A DNA stretch of 64,000 nt from Spirochaetia bacterium (GTDB lineage: Bacteria; Spirochaetota; Spirochaetia; Treponematales; Treponemataceae), in assembly GCA_022768865.1 (NCBI GenBank), contig JALELH010000012.1, positions 30,680 to 94,679 on the forward strand. Reading direction: 5' to 3'. The notes under the pieces were generated by a model. That model saw only the letters and a list, made by a program, of their open reading frames with translations, was not told the origin of the DNA and did not search any database. Below, piece by piece: positions 50,693 through 59,235 of the stretch; position 1 is the stretch's first letter; the number at the start of each line of letters is the position of its first letter. The position numbers and the translations under genes are program-made.

Positions 50693-51172
50693 TTAATCTT
50701 CAGCAAGATTTTTAAGAGTATCCCCTACAAGACGATATACGGTCCAGTCTTTCATAGGTTCAGCTCTAAGCGACAGATAAAAATCAATGCTTGCTTTATT
50801 CCAGTCAAGACACCACCATTCCAGACGTCCACATTTTCTTTCAACTGCAATGGAGGCAAGTTTCTTTAATATTGCCTTTCCATACCCTTTTCCCCTGTAA
50901 TAAGGCAAGACATACAAATCTTCAAGATACAAACCGGCACGACCCAGGAAAGTAGAAAAATTATGAAAAAACAGGGCAAAGCCAACTTCTTTCTCATCAG
51001 CAATTGCAAAAATCACTTCAGCTTTCTGTTTATCAAAAATCCATTCTTCAAGCGTTTTTTCATCGGCAACAACTTCTTCTGCCATATGCTCGTACTCTGC
51101 AAGTTCCTTTATAAACTTCAGAATCAATCCTGTATCTTTTCTGTCTGCGTATCTAAATGTGACATCTTTCTT
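50693..51172 (-). CDS. GNAT-family N-acetyltransferase (diamine/spermidine acetyltransferase-like)
   Basis: 159 residues from the ATG at 51172 (GGGGG upstream); 14 upstream residues were removed. LYLEDLYVLPYYRGKGYGKA is the binding motif; RLEWWCLDWNKASIDFYLSL then RAEPMKDWTVYRL is the hallmark of the SSAT-like/PhnO-like subgroup that acetylates polyamines or amino groups. Confidence 0.9.
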   Translation of the reverse strand, partial: KKDVTFRYADRKDTGLILKFIKELAEYEHMAEEVVADEKTLEEWIFDKQKAEVIFAIADEKEVGFALFFHNFSTFLGRAGLYLEDLYVLPYYRGKGYGKAILKKLASIAVERKCGRLEWWCLDWNKASIDFYLSLRAEPMKDWTVYRLVGDTLKNLAED

Positions 51173-51210
51173 CATTGTTTTATTTTCCCCCAGATTTTTA
51201 TTTCTGAATC

Positions 51211-51666
51211 TCATGTCCTCTTAATTCTTTTAGTATAATATACGGAATCATCATCTCTGCCAGTTTCGACATAGCCGATTTTCTTGTAGAACTGATTGGT
51301 TCTTTTATTCCATAAAGGTGTATCAAGACAAATGATTTCAACATCTGAATAAAGTTTCTCTATACACTTCATAAGACTTGTTCCGTAGCCTTTTCTATGA
51401 TATTCAGGATTAATAAAAATTCTTCCAACGAACAGCTCTTTTTTATTTTCATTCAGAAAAAGAACAGCACCACCTGCAAGAAGGTCATTTTCTATTGCCG
51501 AAAATAAATGACCTTCATTCATCATGTTCACATGCCATTCATAAGAATCATAATCAGGCGGACCTCCAGCTTCAGGTGCACCTACATTAACATCTGAATC
51601 AAAAGCAGCCTTGGATAATTCTACAAGTTGTCTTATCTGATTTTCATTAGCCTTTAATAATTTCAT
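51211..51666 (-). CDS. GNAT-family N-acetyltransferase
   Basis: 151 residues. FINPEYHRKGYGTSLMKCIE is motif A (HRKGYG), DTPLWNKRTNQFYKKIGYVE the C-terminal part. Nearly the same architecture as the GNAT at 53699 (both begin with AAFDSD/AAFNKE and contain a GGPxGY/D segment), so the two are paralogues. Confidence 0.88.
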   Translation of the reverse strand: MKLLKANENQIRQLVELSKAAFDSDVNVGAPEAGGPPDYDSYEWHVNMMNEGHLFSAIENDLLAGGAVLFLNENKKELFVGRIFINPEYHRKGYGTSLMKCIEKLYSDVEIICLDTPLWNKRTNQFYKKIGYVETGRDDDSVYYTKRIKRT

Positions 51667-51691
51667 GCACTGACTCCTTTTTTATTCTTAA

Positions 51692-52036
51692 TTAATAATA
51701 TGTTCCACCTGTATTTTCACTATTTAAAGTGCCTTCAACTTCAATCAGAAGACACTTAACCAAAGATTTGCAAATAGGTCTATGTTTTGTTCCTTTAGGA
51801 ATAATAATAAAATCATTTTCCGATAAATGCGTTAATCCATCTTCAGTTTCAATATCAAACTCACCTTCTATACAGTAAAATAATTCATCTGAGTTTTCAT
51901 GAATATGAAAATCCAGAGTTCGATTTTCAGCCTGTAACACATTCAACATATGATTGTTCAGTTTTCCAACTCTTAAATATTGGAATAATTTACCGACAGA
52001 GTTTACACTTTCTTTTAAGTTTACTTTTTCTAACAC
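51692..52036 (-). CDS. Cupin-domain protein
   Basis: 114 residues, one cupin_2 domain: LDFHIHENSDELFYCIEGEF carries the His/His/Glu metal ligands and FIIIPKGTKHRPICKSLVKC the last His. Small-molecule-binding or isomerase-like by family; no specific role. Confidence 0.85.
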   Translation of the reverse strand: MLEKVNLKESVNSVGKLFQYLRVGKLNNHMLNVLQAENRTLDFHIHENSDELFYCIEGEFDIETEDGLTHLSENDFIIIPKGTKHRPICKSLVKCLLIEVEGTLNSENTGGTYY

Positions 52037-52120
52037 AATCTATTCTCCTTCATTCTTTATTTTTAATTAATGATATTTTTTTTCCATATAGATTATATTT
52101 TTAATAAAAATCAATGCTTT

Positions 52121-52633
52121 CTATCCACGCTTAACTACAAAACGATAATGTTTCATATCAACACCTCTGTAATGCTTTACCCAGGTATCGGCCTTTGTCA
52201 TTCCGTTCCTTATGGCTACATTTTGAGAAGCAGTATTTGTATCCCTGATAATAGAACAAACTTCATCTGCCTTTAATGTTTCAAAGGCATAGTTTTTGCA
52301 TGCGATGGCAGCTTCCGTTGCGTATCCTTTGTGCCAGTAAGCACGGTTAAAAAGATAGCCTACTTCAAGCACCTGTTCTTCTTTCCACGGCTGCATTGTA
52401 AGCCCGCACTGACCTATCATTTCATCTGTTTCTTTTAAGATGACTGCCCATAAACCAAAGCCCAGTTCTTTATAACGCCTGAATTGATTATTAAGCCATC
52501 CGTGAACTTCTTCGTCGGTAAAAGAACCTTCGTAGGCATACATGGTATCTTTGTCCTGTAAGATTTTACACAAAGAATCAAAATCCGATTCTTTCATTTC
52601 ACGCAAATACAAGCGTTCCGTTTCAAGTATCAT
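52121..52633 (-). CDS. GNAT-family N-acetyltransferase (RimJ/RimL type)
   Basis: 170 residues from the ATG at 52633, which follows AGGAG at 7 bases. LETERLYLREMKESDFDSLC is the RimJ/RimL start, LEVGYLFNRAYWHKGYATEA the acetyl-CoA loop, and IRDTNTASQNVAIRNGMTKA the end. Starts 2 bp after the stop of the broken phosphatase gene. Confidence 0.9.
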   Translation of the reverse strand: MILETERLYLREMKESDFDSLCKILQDKDTMYAYEGSFTDEEVHGWLNNQFRRYKELGFGLWAVILKETDEMIGQCGLTMQPWKEEQVLEVGYLFNRAYWHKGYATEAAIACKNYAFETLKADEVCSIIRDTNTASQNVAIRNGMTKADTWVKHYRGVDMKHYRFVVKRG

Positions 52634-52635
52634 AG

Positions 52636-53205
52636 TTACACTCCTTTTTTTATATGGCAATGCTCTTGCTTGCCGGTTAATTTATTTCCTTCAAAATCCA
52701 GTTCCACGATATATGGAAGCCAGCTTATAATCCGGAAAAAATCTTTAAAACCAAAACTATTATCATAATAATTCAATATGGAACTAAGGGCCGTGCCGTG
52801 GGTTCCTATGACAATATTTTTATTTCTATTAGATGATAAGATTTCCTTCAGTGCTTCCATATTGCGTTGCTGAACCATTTCAATGGACTCTCCGCCATCT
52901 TCATGGTAATTGTGGTCGGCCCATCGTTTTTTATACATTTCAACGTTATTGTCTGCTAATCCTTTTTCACGCTCCCTTAACCTTTCATCTGTTATGATTT
53001 CTTTTCCGAAAAAGGCAGCCGTATCTGCAATTGTTTCCATGCTGCGCCTGTATGGACTGCAATAAAATTCATCGATATTTTTATTCTGCAAAAATTTCAA
53101 CACAATGGCAGAATCTTTTTTGCCTTCTTCTGTTAACGGTCTTGTTCAGTCGTCTTTCCAGTCATGTTCCGGTTGTGCATGGCGTACAAAATATACTTTT
53201 GTCAT
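52636..53205 (-). pseudogene. Histidine phosphatase (phosphoglycerate-mutase-like) with an in-frame TGA
   Basis: The true start ATG at 53205 gives MTKVYFVRHAQPEHDWKDD with the catalytic RHA. Codon 20 is TGA (53148-53146), where the family has Arg (CGA; a C-to-T change). The same frame goes on TRPLTEEGKKDSAIVLKFLQ, YCSPYRRSMETIADTAAFFG and IVIGTHGTALSSIL, with the second catalytic His, to the stop at 52636. All catalytic residues are intact, so the break is a single nonsense codon. Confidence 0.87.
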
Positions 53206-53223
53206 AATATGCCTGATGAATTT

Positions 53224-53580
53224 TTATTTTCCTTTATATGCAATTGCATCAACCTGAAAAAGAATTCCGTCTCTTATAAAATCCGTCGTAAAGGCTTTGC
53301 GTGCCGGATACTTTCCTGCAAAACGCTTTTTGATGATGTCAGAAAGATAATTTAAATCTTCAATATTCTTAAAAAGACAATCCATTTTTACAACTGAATC
53401 CAGACCAAGCCCGGCTTTTTTTAACCGTGATTCTAAAGTTGAAAAAGCACCGTCAATCTGCTCTTGAATTGATTTGCCTTCATTGCCCATGCAATAGCCG
53501 ACAAATACAAAATCGCCTGCTTCAATAATGGTTGAATCTGCCCAATATTCATCTACTTCAATTCTTTTAATGCTGTTCAT
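53224..53580 (-). CDS. RidA/YjgF-family protein
   Basis: 118 residues. YWADSTIIEAGDFVFVGYCM, QIDGAFSTLESRLKKAGLGL and the terminal DGILFQVDAIAYKGK fit the RidA family (deaminates reactive enamines/imines from PLP enzymes). The usual Arg before the final strand (xRxxV) is replaced by the FxTDFIRDGIL segment, so activity is uncertain. It lies 18 bp before the broken phosphatase. Confidence 0.82.
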   Translation of the reverse strand: MNSIKRIEVDEYWADSTIIEAGDFVFVGYCMGNEGKSIQEQIDGAFSTLESRLKKAGLGLDSVVKMDCLFKNIEDLNYLSDIIKKRFAGKYPARKAFTTDFIRDGILFQVDAIAYKGK

Positions 53581-53698
53581 TTTTTCTCCTAATATTTTTC
53601 AGCAATTATTCTTCATAAACTTTTACATAGTCTATTTCAAATACATTGTTTTCATTTATTTATTTTCTATATCATACAATACAAAGACGTTCTTCTCT

Positions 53699-54148
53699 TT
53701 ACTGAATCACTTTGCTGTAAAAAATTTCATCATCATTGCGTTCTGTTTCTTTGTATCCAAATTTTTCATATAAATGCTGATTGCCAACGCTAAAAACAGG
53801 TGTTGATAATTTCCATTCTTTTATTGCAGGATAAAGTTTTTCTGACATGCACAGAGTTTTATATCCATAACCCTTTCCCTGATATTCAGGATCAATAACG
53901 AAATCTTCAAAGTGCATTATTTCTGTTCCTTCTGGAATTAAAAAAAATGCTCCGATTATTTTATCATTCAATAATATTTTATAGGCTAATAAATTTTCTA
54001 TAATCTGCAATTCTGATTCAACTTTATTATAACCTTCTGGTCCGCCATCGCGTCCTAAGTATGTATTAATTTCTTTATTAAATGCAGCCGTTTTTATTCT
54101 AGTTATAACTTCAGCATCTTCTTTTTTTGCACGTTCAATAGTAATCAT
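53699..54148 (-). CDS. GNAT-family N-acetyltransferase
   Basis: 149 residues from the ATG at 54148 (AAGGAAG site); a frame continuing 63 codons upstream overlaps the preceding gene and is not used. FVIDPEYQGKGYGYKTLCMS is motif A, TPVFSVGNQHLYEKFGYKET the end. A paralogue of the gene at 51211. Confidence 0.88.
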   Translation of the reverse strand: MITIERAKKEDAEVITRIKTAAFNKEINTYLGRDGGPEGYNKVESELQIIENLLAYKILLNDKIIGAFFLIPEGTEIMHFEDFVIDPEYQGKGYGYKTLCMSEKLYPAIKEWKLSTPVFSVGNQHLYEKFGYKETERNDDEIFYSKVIQ

Positions 54149-54162
54149 TTTCGCTTCCTTTC

Positions 54163-55065
54163 TTATTTTAACTTCCATAATGTTCCTGTTTTGTATGGAA
54201 CCATACCGATGCTGTAATAAAACTGCTGGCTGGAACCGACAACAATTCTTTTTGCTCCCCGTTCCAAAACACGGCGGATTCCTTCGAACACTACCGCACG
54301 TCCAAGTCCTTTTTTTCTGTACTCTGGAATTACACATACAGGCTCTATAACTGCAATCCGGCTGGCTGCATCATACCACATTCCGCAATGGGCAACGTAA
54401 TCTCCATTTTCATTTACAACAGAAAGTTTCAGGGATTTATCAAGGCATTTTCTCTTATTGTAAGCCCGCTCCATTTCCTTCTGTTTTTCTTGATTGAACA
54501 CAAACTCTTCATTTGATTCTTCGTGTCCAAAGCCCTTAAACATGCAAAGCAAATACTTTCTAAAATCTTCTTCCTCTGCCAGAGAAGTGATTCTGTATCC
54601 ATCCGGCAAAGCATATTCAGGAATTCCGTAGTCCGCTTCATATCTTGCAACCATGTCTTTCTGTTCCATTGCAACAAAGCCTGACTTTTTCAAAACCTGA
54701 ATCAGTTCCATGTTGCTGTCGGAAGCAAATACATGAAAATTGGGATTTTCTTTCCTTACCATGTTTGCTTTTGCATAATCAATCATTTGCGGATAAAGGC
54801 TTTCGTATCCTGATAAAGCAATAGGGAAAATAATATCAAGCTCGTGGTCATATAAAGTTGCACCTACAATTTTTCCGTTTTGCTCATCATCTTCCCATAT
54901 TCCGATTCTGTTTAAATACTGATCTTCAAGATATTCCCAGTTTGTCATCATCCAGTCAAATCTTGCATATGTGTATTCTTCATTTTCTGATTCAACAAGA
55001 AAATCATGGATTTTTCTATAATCTCCGCTTTCCGTGCGGTCTCCCTTGTATGTTCTGAATTTCAT
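54163..55065 (-). CDS. GNAT-family N-acetyltransferase, two-domain
   Basis: 300 residues. The N-terminal half (1-150) is a degenerate GNAT-like domain and the second half holds the active one: VIEPVCVIPEYRKKGLGRAV (RKKGLG) and VFEGIRRVLERGAKRIVVGS then SQQFYYSIGMVPYK. This layout is common in Firmicutes. Its stop lies just ahead of the next GNAT start. Confidence 0.88.
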   Translation of the reverse strand: MKFRTYKGDRTESGDYRKIHDFLVESENEEYTYARFDWMMTNWEYLEDQYLNRIGIWEDDEQNGKIVGATLYDHELDIIFPIALSGYESLYPQMIDYAKANMVRKENPNFHVFASDSNMELIQVLKKSGFVAMEQKDMVARYEADYGIPEYALPDGYRITSLAEEEDFRKYLLCMFKGFGHEESNEEFVFNQEKQKEMERAYNKRKCLDKSLKLSVVNENGDYVAHCGMWYDAASRIAVIEPVCVIPEYRKKGLGRAVVFEGIRRVLERGAKRIVVGSSQQFYYSIGMVPYKTGTLWKLK

Positions 55066-55080
55066 AATTAAATTTCTTAT

Positions 55081-55497
55081 TCAATCCTTAAATCCTTCAA
55101 AATTACTTTTCTGCATGGGTGTTGCTCCATCCACAACCTTAAAACCATATTTCTCATAGAACGAAACATTTTTCTTTTCTTCCGGCATCAGTTCTATGTA
55201 AAGATAATCTTTATACTTGTCCTTCATAAGTTCTAGCAGATTTCTTGCAATTCCATGGCCCTGATATTCTGGACTTACTAACAGATAGTGCAGATAAGCC
55301 AGCAATTCACCGTCATCAATGGCTCTAAGTAAGCCCACAAGTTTTTCTCCATCCCAGGCAGTCAATACTGTGGAAGAATTCATTAAAGCCTTATAAAGCC
55401 TGTTGGGATATTGCCCTGACACCCAGCCTACGGAAAGGAACAATTCTTCTACCTGTTCCCTTGAAAATTTTTTTTCTTCTGTATAACGAATTTCCAT
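55081..55497 (-). CDS. GNAT-family N-acetyltransferase
   Basis: 138 residues from the ATG at 55497 (AGAGG, 5 bases); the earlier start is weaker. FSREQVEELFLSVGWVSGQY is the start of the YhbS/YitI-like subgroup, LLVSPEYQGHGIARNLLELM motif A and VSFYEKYGFKVVDGATPMQK the end. Confidence 0.9.
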   Translation of the reverse strand: MEIRYTEEKKFSREQVEELFLSVGWVSGQYPNRLYKALMNSSTVLTAWDGEKLVGLLRAIDDGELLAYLHYLLVSPEYQGHGIARNLLELMKDKYKDYLYIELMPEEKKNVSFYEKYGFKVVDGATPMQKSNFEGFKD

Positions 55498-55529
55498 TTT
55501 TTTCCTCTCTATCATTTAGTCTATTTTGT

Positions 55530-56042
55530 TTAATTTTCAAAAAAGAACACATCTGCCGGCGTTCCATCATCATAATCAACTTCCGGGTTAGGATAGTTTT
55601 TTATCAGTTTATAATTTCCTTTTGTATACTGGCTTACGACGCTATCCCAGAACTTTACGGATGCAATATTATGCGGGTGCCTTTTTAGCTGCAATTTTCC
55701 ATGGAACATATTAAATACACGGAATGCAGTTTCTTTTCCTATGCCCATTCTGCGGTATTTATACATAATGAAAAATTCTGAAAGACAATAATCTGTTTGC
55801 AATTCAGGCACTTCAGGATAATCACTAATCATTACAAAGCCGGCAAGCTTTCCGTCTGCCAGAACAAAATAAGCAAAACGGTTTTCTTCCGTCCAGTAGC
55901 AGTCTAAATATTCATAACCATAAAGGCCGGAATCATCAACATCTTTTTTATCATACTGAGAAAATTCATAGCTGTATTTTTCAAGAAGATTATTTAATAC
56001 AGGCTTGTCTTTTAGTTCAACTTTCTTTAATTCAATGTTCAC
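55530..56042 (-). CDS. GNAT-family N-acetyltransferase
   Basis: 170 residues. ELKDKPVLNNLLEKYSYEFS opens it; SEFFIMYKYRRMGIGKETAF is motif A (RRMGIG) and KFWDSVVSQYTKGNYK the C-terminal part. Close to a family common in Firmicutes ('YjdJ-like'). Last GNAT of the array at this end. Confidence 0.88.
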   Translation of the reverse strand: MNIELKKVELKDKPVLNNLLEKYSYEFSQYDKKDVDDSGLYGYEYLDCYWTEENRFAYFVLADGKLAGFVMISDYPEVPELQTDYCLSEFFIMYKYRRMGIGKETAFRVFNMFHGKLQLKRHPHNIASVKFWDSVVSQYTKGNYKLIKNYPNPEVDYDDGTPADVFFFEN

Positions 56043-56151
56043 AAGTTTTCATCCTTTGCTTTGTTTATCATAAATCCTTTAAGAAAAAGCAATTCATCGT
56101 AGAATGAACCGTAGCAGCCGGACGTTCAATTCTTCTATAATGCAGCATTTT
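56043..56151 (-). other. Possible gene remnant between the GNAT gene and CAT copy 2
   Basis: Two short frames in different phases (MLHYRRIERPAATVHST and YGSFYDELLFLKGFMINK) abut here with no intact gene. They look like a decayed reading frame with an indel, but I cannot name a parent family. Confidence 0.3.
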
Positions 56152-56811
56152 TTACCTCTGCAAATTTTTGCAAAAAGATTTCATTTCTTCTTCCAAAAGC
56201 TTAAAGACTTTTGCAACTAAATAACCGTCGGCAATGGCGTGATTAAGCCGCACGCTTACAGGCATTACAAGGCGATCATTTTCCTTGCGGTATTTTCCCC
56301 AGTTTACGATTGGTGCAAAAAACAAAAATCCGTCGGGCAGTTCTACATTAAAGGAATCGTAGCTTAACCATGAAATATATGAAGCGACAAACCAGTTGGG
56401 ATGATTTTCCATATCCAATTTATAGTCTCTGGTTTTCTTTGCCTGCTCCACATCTGCAAAAGCATTTTTGTAAAATGTTTCGTAGTCGTTGCAATAATTT
56501 GTATAAACGGGCGTGCATGTTTCCGTATCTTCATGGAAAACATATTGTGTTGGATTTACAACATCGTAGCAAATCAATTCCTGCGTCTGCCACAAATATC
56601 CCATTTTATAATCATCCCGGGAATTTAAAACCTTTGACAAAACATACAAAAAGTTTATGTAGAATTTGCGGTCCTTCTTTTTTGAAAACTCAACCAAATC
56701 AGTTACGTCAATGCGAGCCGTCATGGAAGTTGAACATTTGCAGTCTTCCGAAAAATGACGGAACACGCCTTTGCGGTAGTATTTTTCTTTATCAATAACT
56801 CTGTAATTCAT
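56152..56811 (-). CDS. Chloramphenicol acetyltransferase-family protein, copy 2
   Basis: 219 residues, same family and orientation as the gene at 45488. Catalytic NHAIADGYLVAKVF is identical. Differences cluster in residues 30-60 (VEFSKKKDRKFYINFLY here) and the tail, while the 3' ~100 bp are nearly identical in DNA, suggesting gene conversion or a recent duplication. It starts 110 bases after the end of the glutamine-amidotransferase-like gene. Confidence 0.88.
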   Translation of the reverse strand: MNYRVIDKEKYYRKGVFRHFSEDCKCSTSMTARIDVTDLVEFSKKKDRKFYINFLYVLSKVLNSRDDYKMGYLWQTQELICYDVVNPTQYVFHEDTETCTPVYTNYCNDYETFYKNAFADVEQAKKTRDYKLDMENHPNWFVASYISWLSYDSFNVELPDGFLFFAPIVNWGKYRKENDRLVMPVSVRLNHAIADGYLVAKVFKLLEEEMKSFCKNLQR

Positions 56812-56921
56812 AATTTCCCCTGAAAAGTGAACACATTCTACTATAAAAAATATTTCTTTTATATAAAGGAATGATTTAAAATATTACAGCTGGTTTATTG
56901 AATTTTCCTATTGAAAATAAA

Positions 56922-57665
56922 CTATGCACTAACCGCTTTAAAAAAGCCTGAAAATATTGTTTGAAAATGCTCCTGTTCCATATATTCAGGATGCCATTTA
57001 ATTCCCATAGCAAAAAAAGTATCATTGACTGTAAAACATTCCACAGTGCGGCAAAGATTTCCGTCTAAGTTTGTATTTTCTGAAATTGCATTGATTTTAA
57101 TACGGGGATTTTTCAATGCTATAGATTCTGGCAGGTACCAGGTATGAAGGCTGGAAACATTTAAAGTTTTTTGTGCAAATAGATCGTATAAAAGGGAATT
57201 ATCAATTACCCTAACTGGATGCCGGAAAGCAACATCGTAGACGCTGTGTTCTTTATCCCGGATTTTTAGTTCCTTGCCATTTTTAATATCGCAGCCGGCA
57301 GCACGGGCAATGGTATTAAAACCAGCACATACTCCAATAATTGGAATGTTGTGTTCAATAGCATAACGGGCTGCAAAAAGTTCATAAAAGTCGCCGCTCA
57401 TTCCACCTTGCAAAATAAGTCCCTGGCATTTATTTAATACTTCCACAAAACTATTTTTTTCTTCTGCCGATAAATTGTCTTCAGTCATATCACCAGAAAA
57501 ATTAAATTTATCTTCTGCAAAGGGCGCAAGAATACCAATAGGGTTGCATCCATTTTTACAAACAATCTGGCGAAAGTTGTCTTTAACATAAAGTTCCCGC
57601 CAAATATCATCAGGACATTCAAAATCCGTAAGTGGTTTGGTAATAATTCCAATTGTAGGTTTCAT
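56922..57665 (-). CDS. Gamma-glutamyl-gamma-aminobutyrate hydrolase-like (peptidase C26) protein
   Basis: 247 residues, class I glutaminase fold: GLILQGGMSGDFYELFAARY, nucleophile Cys in PIIGVCAGFNTIARAAGC and catalytic His-Glu in MGIKWHPEYMEQEHFQ. PuuD relatives hydrolyse gamma-glutamyl amides such as those in putrescine breakdown. This could tie in with the polyamine-acetyltransferase-like neighbours, but that is inference. Confidence 0.88.
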   Translation of the reverse strand: MKPTIGIITKPLTDFECPDDIWRELYVKDNFRQIVCKNGCNPIGILAPFAEDKFNFSGDMTEDNLSAEEKNSFVEVLNKCQGLILQGGMSGDFYELFAARYAIEHNIPIIGVCAGFNTIARAAGCDIKNGKELKIRDKEHSVYDVAFRHPVRVIDNSLLYDLFAQKTLNVSSLHTWYLPESIALKNPRIKINAISENTNLDGNLCRTVECFTVNDTFFAMGIKWHPEYMEQEHFQTIFSGFFKAVSA

Positions 57666-57750
57666 TTTTTTCTCCGATAAAGTTTAAATTGATTTTATAA
57701 ATAAGTATGACTTAGATTTTTAATTTGTCAATTTTAATTAATTATTCTCA

Positions 57751-57813
57751 AATGGGGATTTGAGTATATTTTCTATATACTTAAACGGGGATTTGAGTTA
57801 TATTTTTATATAG
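57751..57813 (+). promoter_or_regulatory. Direct repeat upstream of the DUF4143 ATPase
   Basis: The block GGGGATTTGAGT followed by an AT-rich tail ending in TATATA occurs twice, starting at 57751 and 57784 (33-bp spacing), 12-75 bases before the ATG. The second copy ends 11 bases before the ATG. Possible operator or recombination-slip product. Confidence 0.6.
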
Positions 57814-57824
57814 AGGCATATTCT

Positions 57825-59165
57825 ATGGAAAAACCTGTTTTTAAGAGAAAAATATATAACGAAATACTCAACTGGAAAAACAATCAGAGTGATAAATATG
57901 CCCTTTTAATCAAAGGTGCAAGACGTGTTGGTAAATCAACAATTGCAGAAGAATTTGCAAAGAGGGAATTTAAATCATACATTCTGATTGATTTTGCACA
58001 TACAAGTAAAGACATTATTGATTTGTTTGATGATACCTATAATTTGGATTTCTTTTTTTTGCAGCTTCAGCAGTTAACGGGTATCAGATTATACGAAAAA
58101 GAGTCAGTGATTATTTTTGATGAAATTCAGCTTCTGCCAAAAGCACGTCAGGCAATTAAATACCTGGTAGCAGACGGAAGATATAAATATATAGAAACAG
58201 GTTCCTTGTTGTCCATAAAGAAAAATACAAAAGATATCTTGATTCCCAGCGAAGAGCACAAAGTTTCAATGTATCCCATGGACTTTGAAGAATTCCTATG
58301 GGCAATAAATGATGATGTAACAGCTGAAACGATTAAAATTCTCTTAAAAAATAAAAAGGCAGCCGGAAATGCAATGCACAGAAACCTGATGAGGAAATTC
58401 CGTTTGTATATGCTAGCGGGCGGAATGCCTCAGGCAATAGAAACATATCTTGAAACAAATAACTTGCAGCAAGTTGACCAGGTAAAAAGAGAAATTATTG
58501 ATTTATATGAAGAAGATTTTACAAAGATTGATGCTAAAGGACTTGCCGGAAATATTTATGATGCCATACCTGCAAGTTTAAGCGGGAATGCTTCAAGATA
58601 TGTTCTGGCAAATGTCAAAAAAGGTTCTCGTTCTGATAAGGTTCTTAGCCTGCTCCCTGATATGCTTAGTTCTTATACAGTGAACATTGCCTATCCTGCA
58701 AATAATCCGGGTATTGCAATGGCATTAGAAAAAAATACAGAACGATATAAACTGTTTACTTCCGATGTTGGGTTATTTGTAACACTGGCATTTAAGGATA
58801 AAAGTTATACAGAAAATATCATATACAACAAATTGCTCTCTGACAAACTGGAAGCTAATCTGGGATATGTTTATGAAAGTGTTGTAGCCCAGATGTTAAC
58901 CGCAAAAGGCAACAATCTGTATTATTATACAATGAAAAGCGACACTTCAAATCATCTTTATGAAATCGATTTTCTGCTCCCAGCAGGAAACAAAGTATGC
59001 CCAATGGAAGTAAAATCCGGAGACTACCGTGTACATAAATCATTAGATGCCTTTTGTGCAAAATTCAGTAATCGCATTGAAAAAAAATACGTAATCCATA
59101 CAAAGGATTATAAATGGGAAAACGGCATAAATTATATTCCTGTTTACATGGTACCGTTTATATAA
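57825..59165 (+). CDS. AAA ATPase with DUF4143 domain
   Basis: 446 residues. Walker A KGARRVGKSTIAEEFAK (near residues 28-44), Walker B SVIIFDEIQLLPKARQAIKY and sensor ETGSLLSIK in the N-terminal AAA_14 domain. A C-terminal DUF4143 domain ends with the PD-(D/E)XK-like core YEIDFLLPAGNKVCPMEVKS. Such archaeal-type ATPases are widespread in anaerobes and often near toxins; the function is unproven. It ends at a strong hairpin shared with the next gene. Confidence 0.9.
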   Translation: MEKPVFKRKIYNEILNWKNNQSDKYALLIKGARRVGKSTIAEEFAKREFKSYILIDFAHTSKDIIDLFDDTYNLDFFFLQLQQLTGIRLYEKESVIIFDEIQLLPKARQAIKYLVADGRYKYIETGSLLSIKKNTKDILIPSEEHKVSMYPMDFEEFLWAINDDVTAETIKILLKNKKAAGNAMHRNLMRKFRLYMLAGGMPQAIETYLETNNLQQVDQVKREIIDLYEEDFTKIDAKGLAGNIYDAIPASLSGNASRYVLANVKKGSRSDKVLSLLPDMLSSYTVNIAYPANNPGIAMALEKNTERYKLFTSDVGLFVTLAFKDKSYTENIIYNKLLSDKLEANLGYVYESVVAQMLTAKGNNLYYYTMKSDTSNHLYEIDFLLPAGNKVCPMEVKSGDYRVHKSLDAFCAKFSNRIEKKYVIHTKDYKWENGINYIPVYMVPFI

Positions 59166-59191
59166 AAGATTCAACAATCAATAAAGTTGCA

Positions 59192-59232
59192 TTTGGCTGA
59201 ATATGGTTTTATAAAAGCCATATTCAGCCAAA
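59192..59232. terminator. 15-bp perfect hairpin between convergent genes
   Basis: TTTGGCTGAATATGG and CCATATTCAGCCAAA form a perfect 15-bp stem with an 11-base loop, 26 bases after the ATPase stop and 3 bases after the opposing gene's stop. There is no good T-run, so a bidirectional terminator or barrier is likely but not proven. Confidence 0.7.
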
Positions 59233-59235
59233 GAA

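Noticed and set aside
53146..53148. Selenocysteine or TGA-as-Trp reading in the histidine phosphatase
   Set aside because: The family has Arg at this place, it is not an active-site residue, and TGA is used as a normal stop elsewhere in the window.
40356..56042. Integron cassette array
   Set aside because: The gene content fits, but the 15-100 bp gaps show no attC-like folded sites and no integrase is present in the window.
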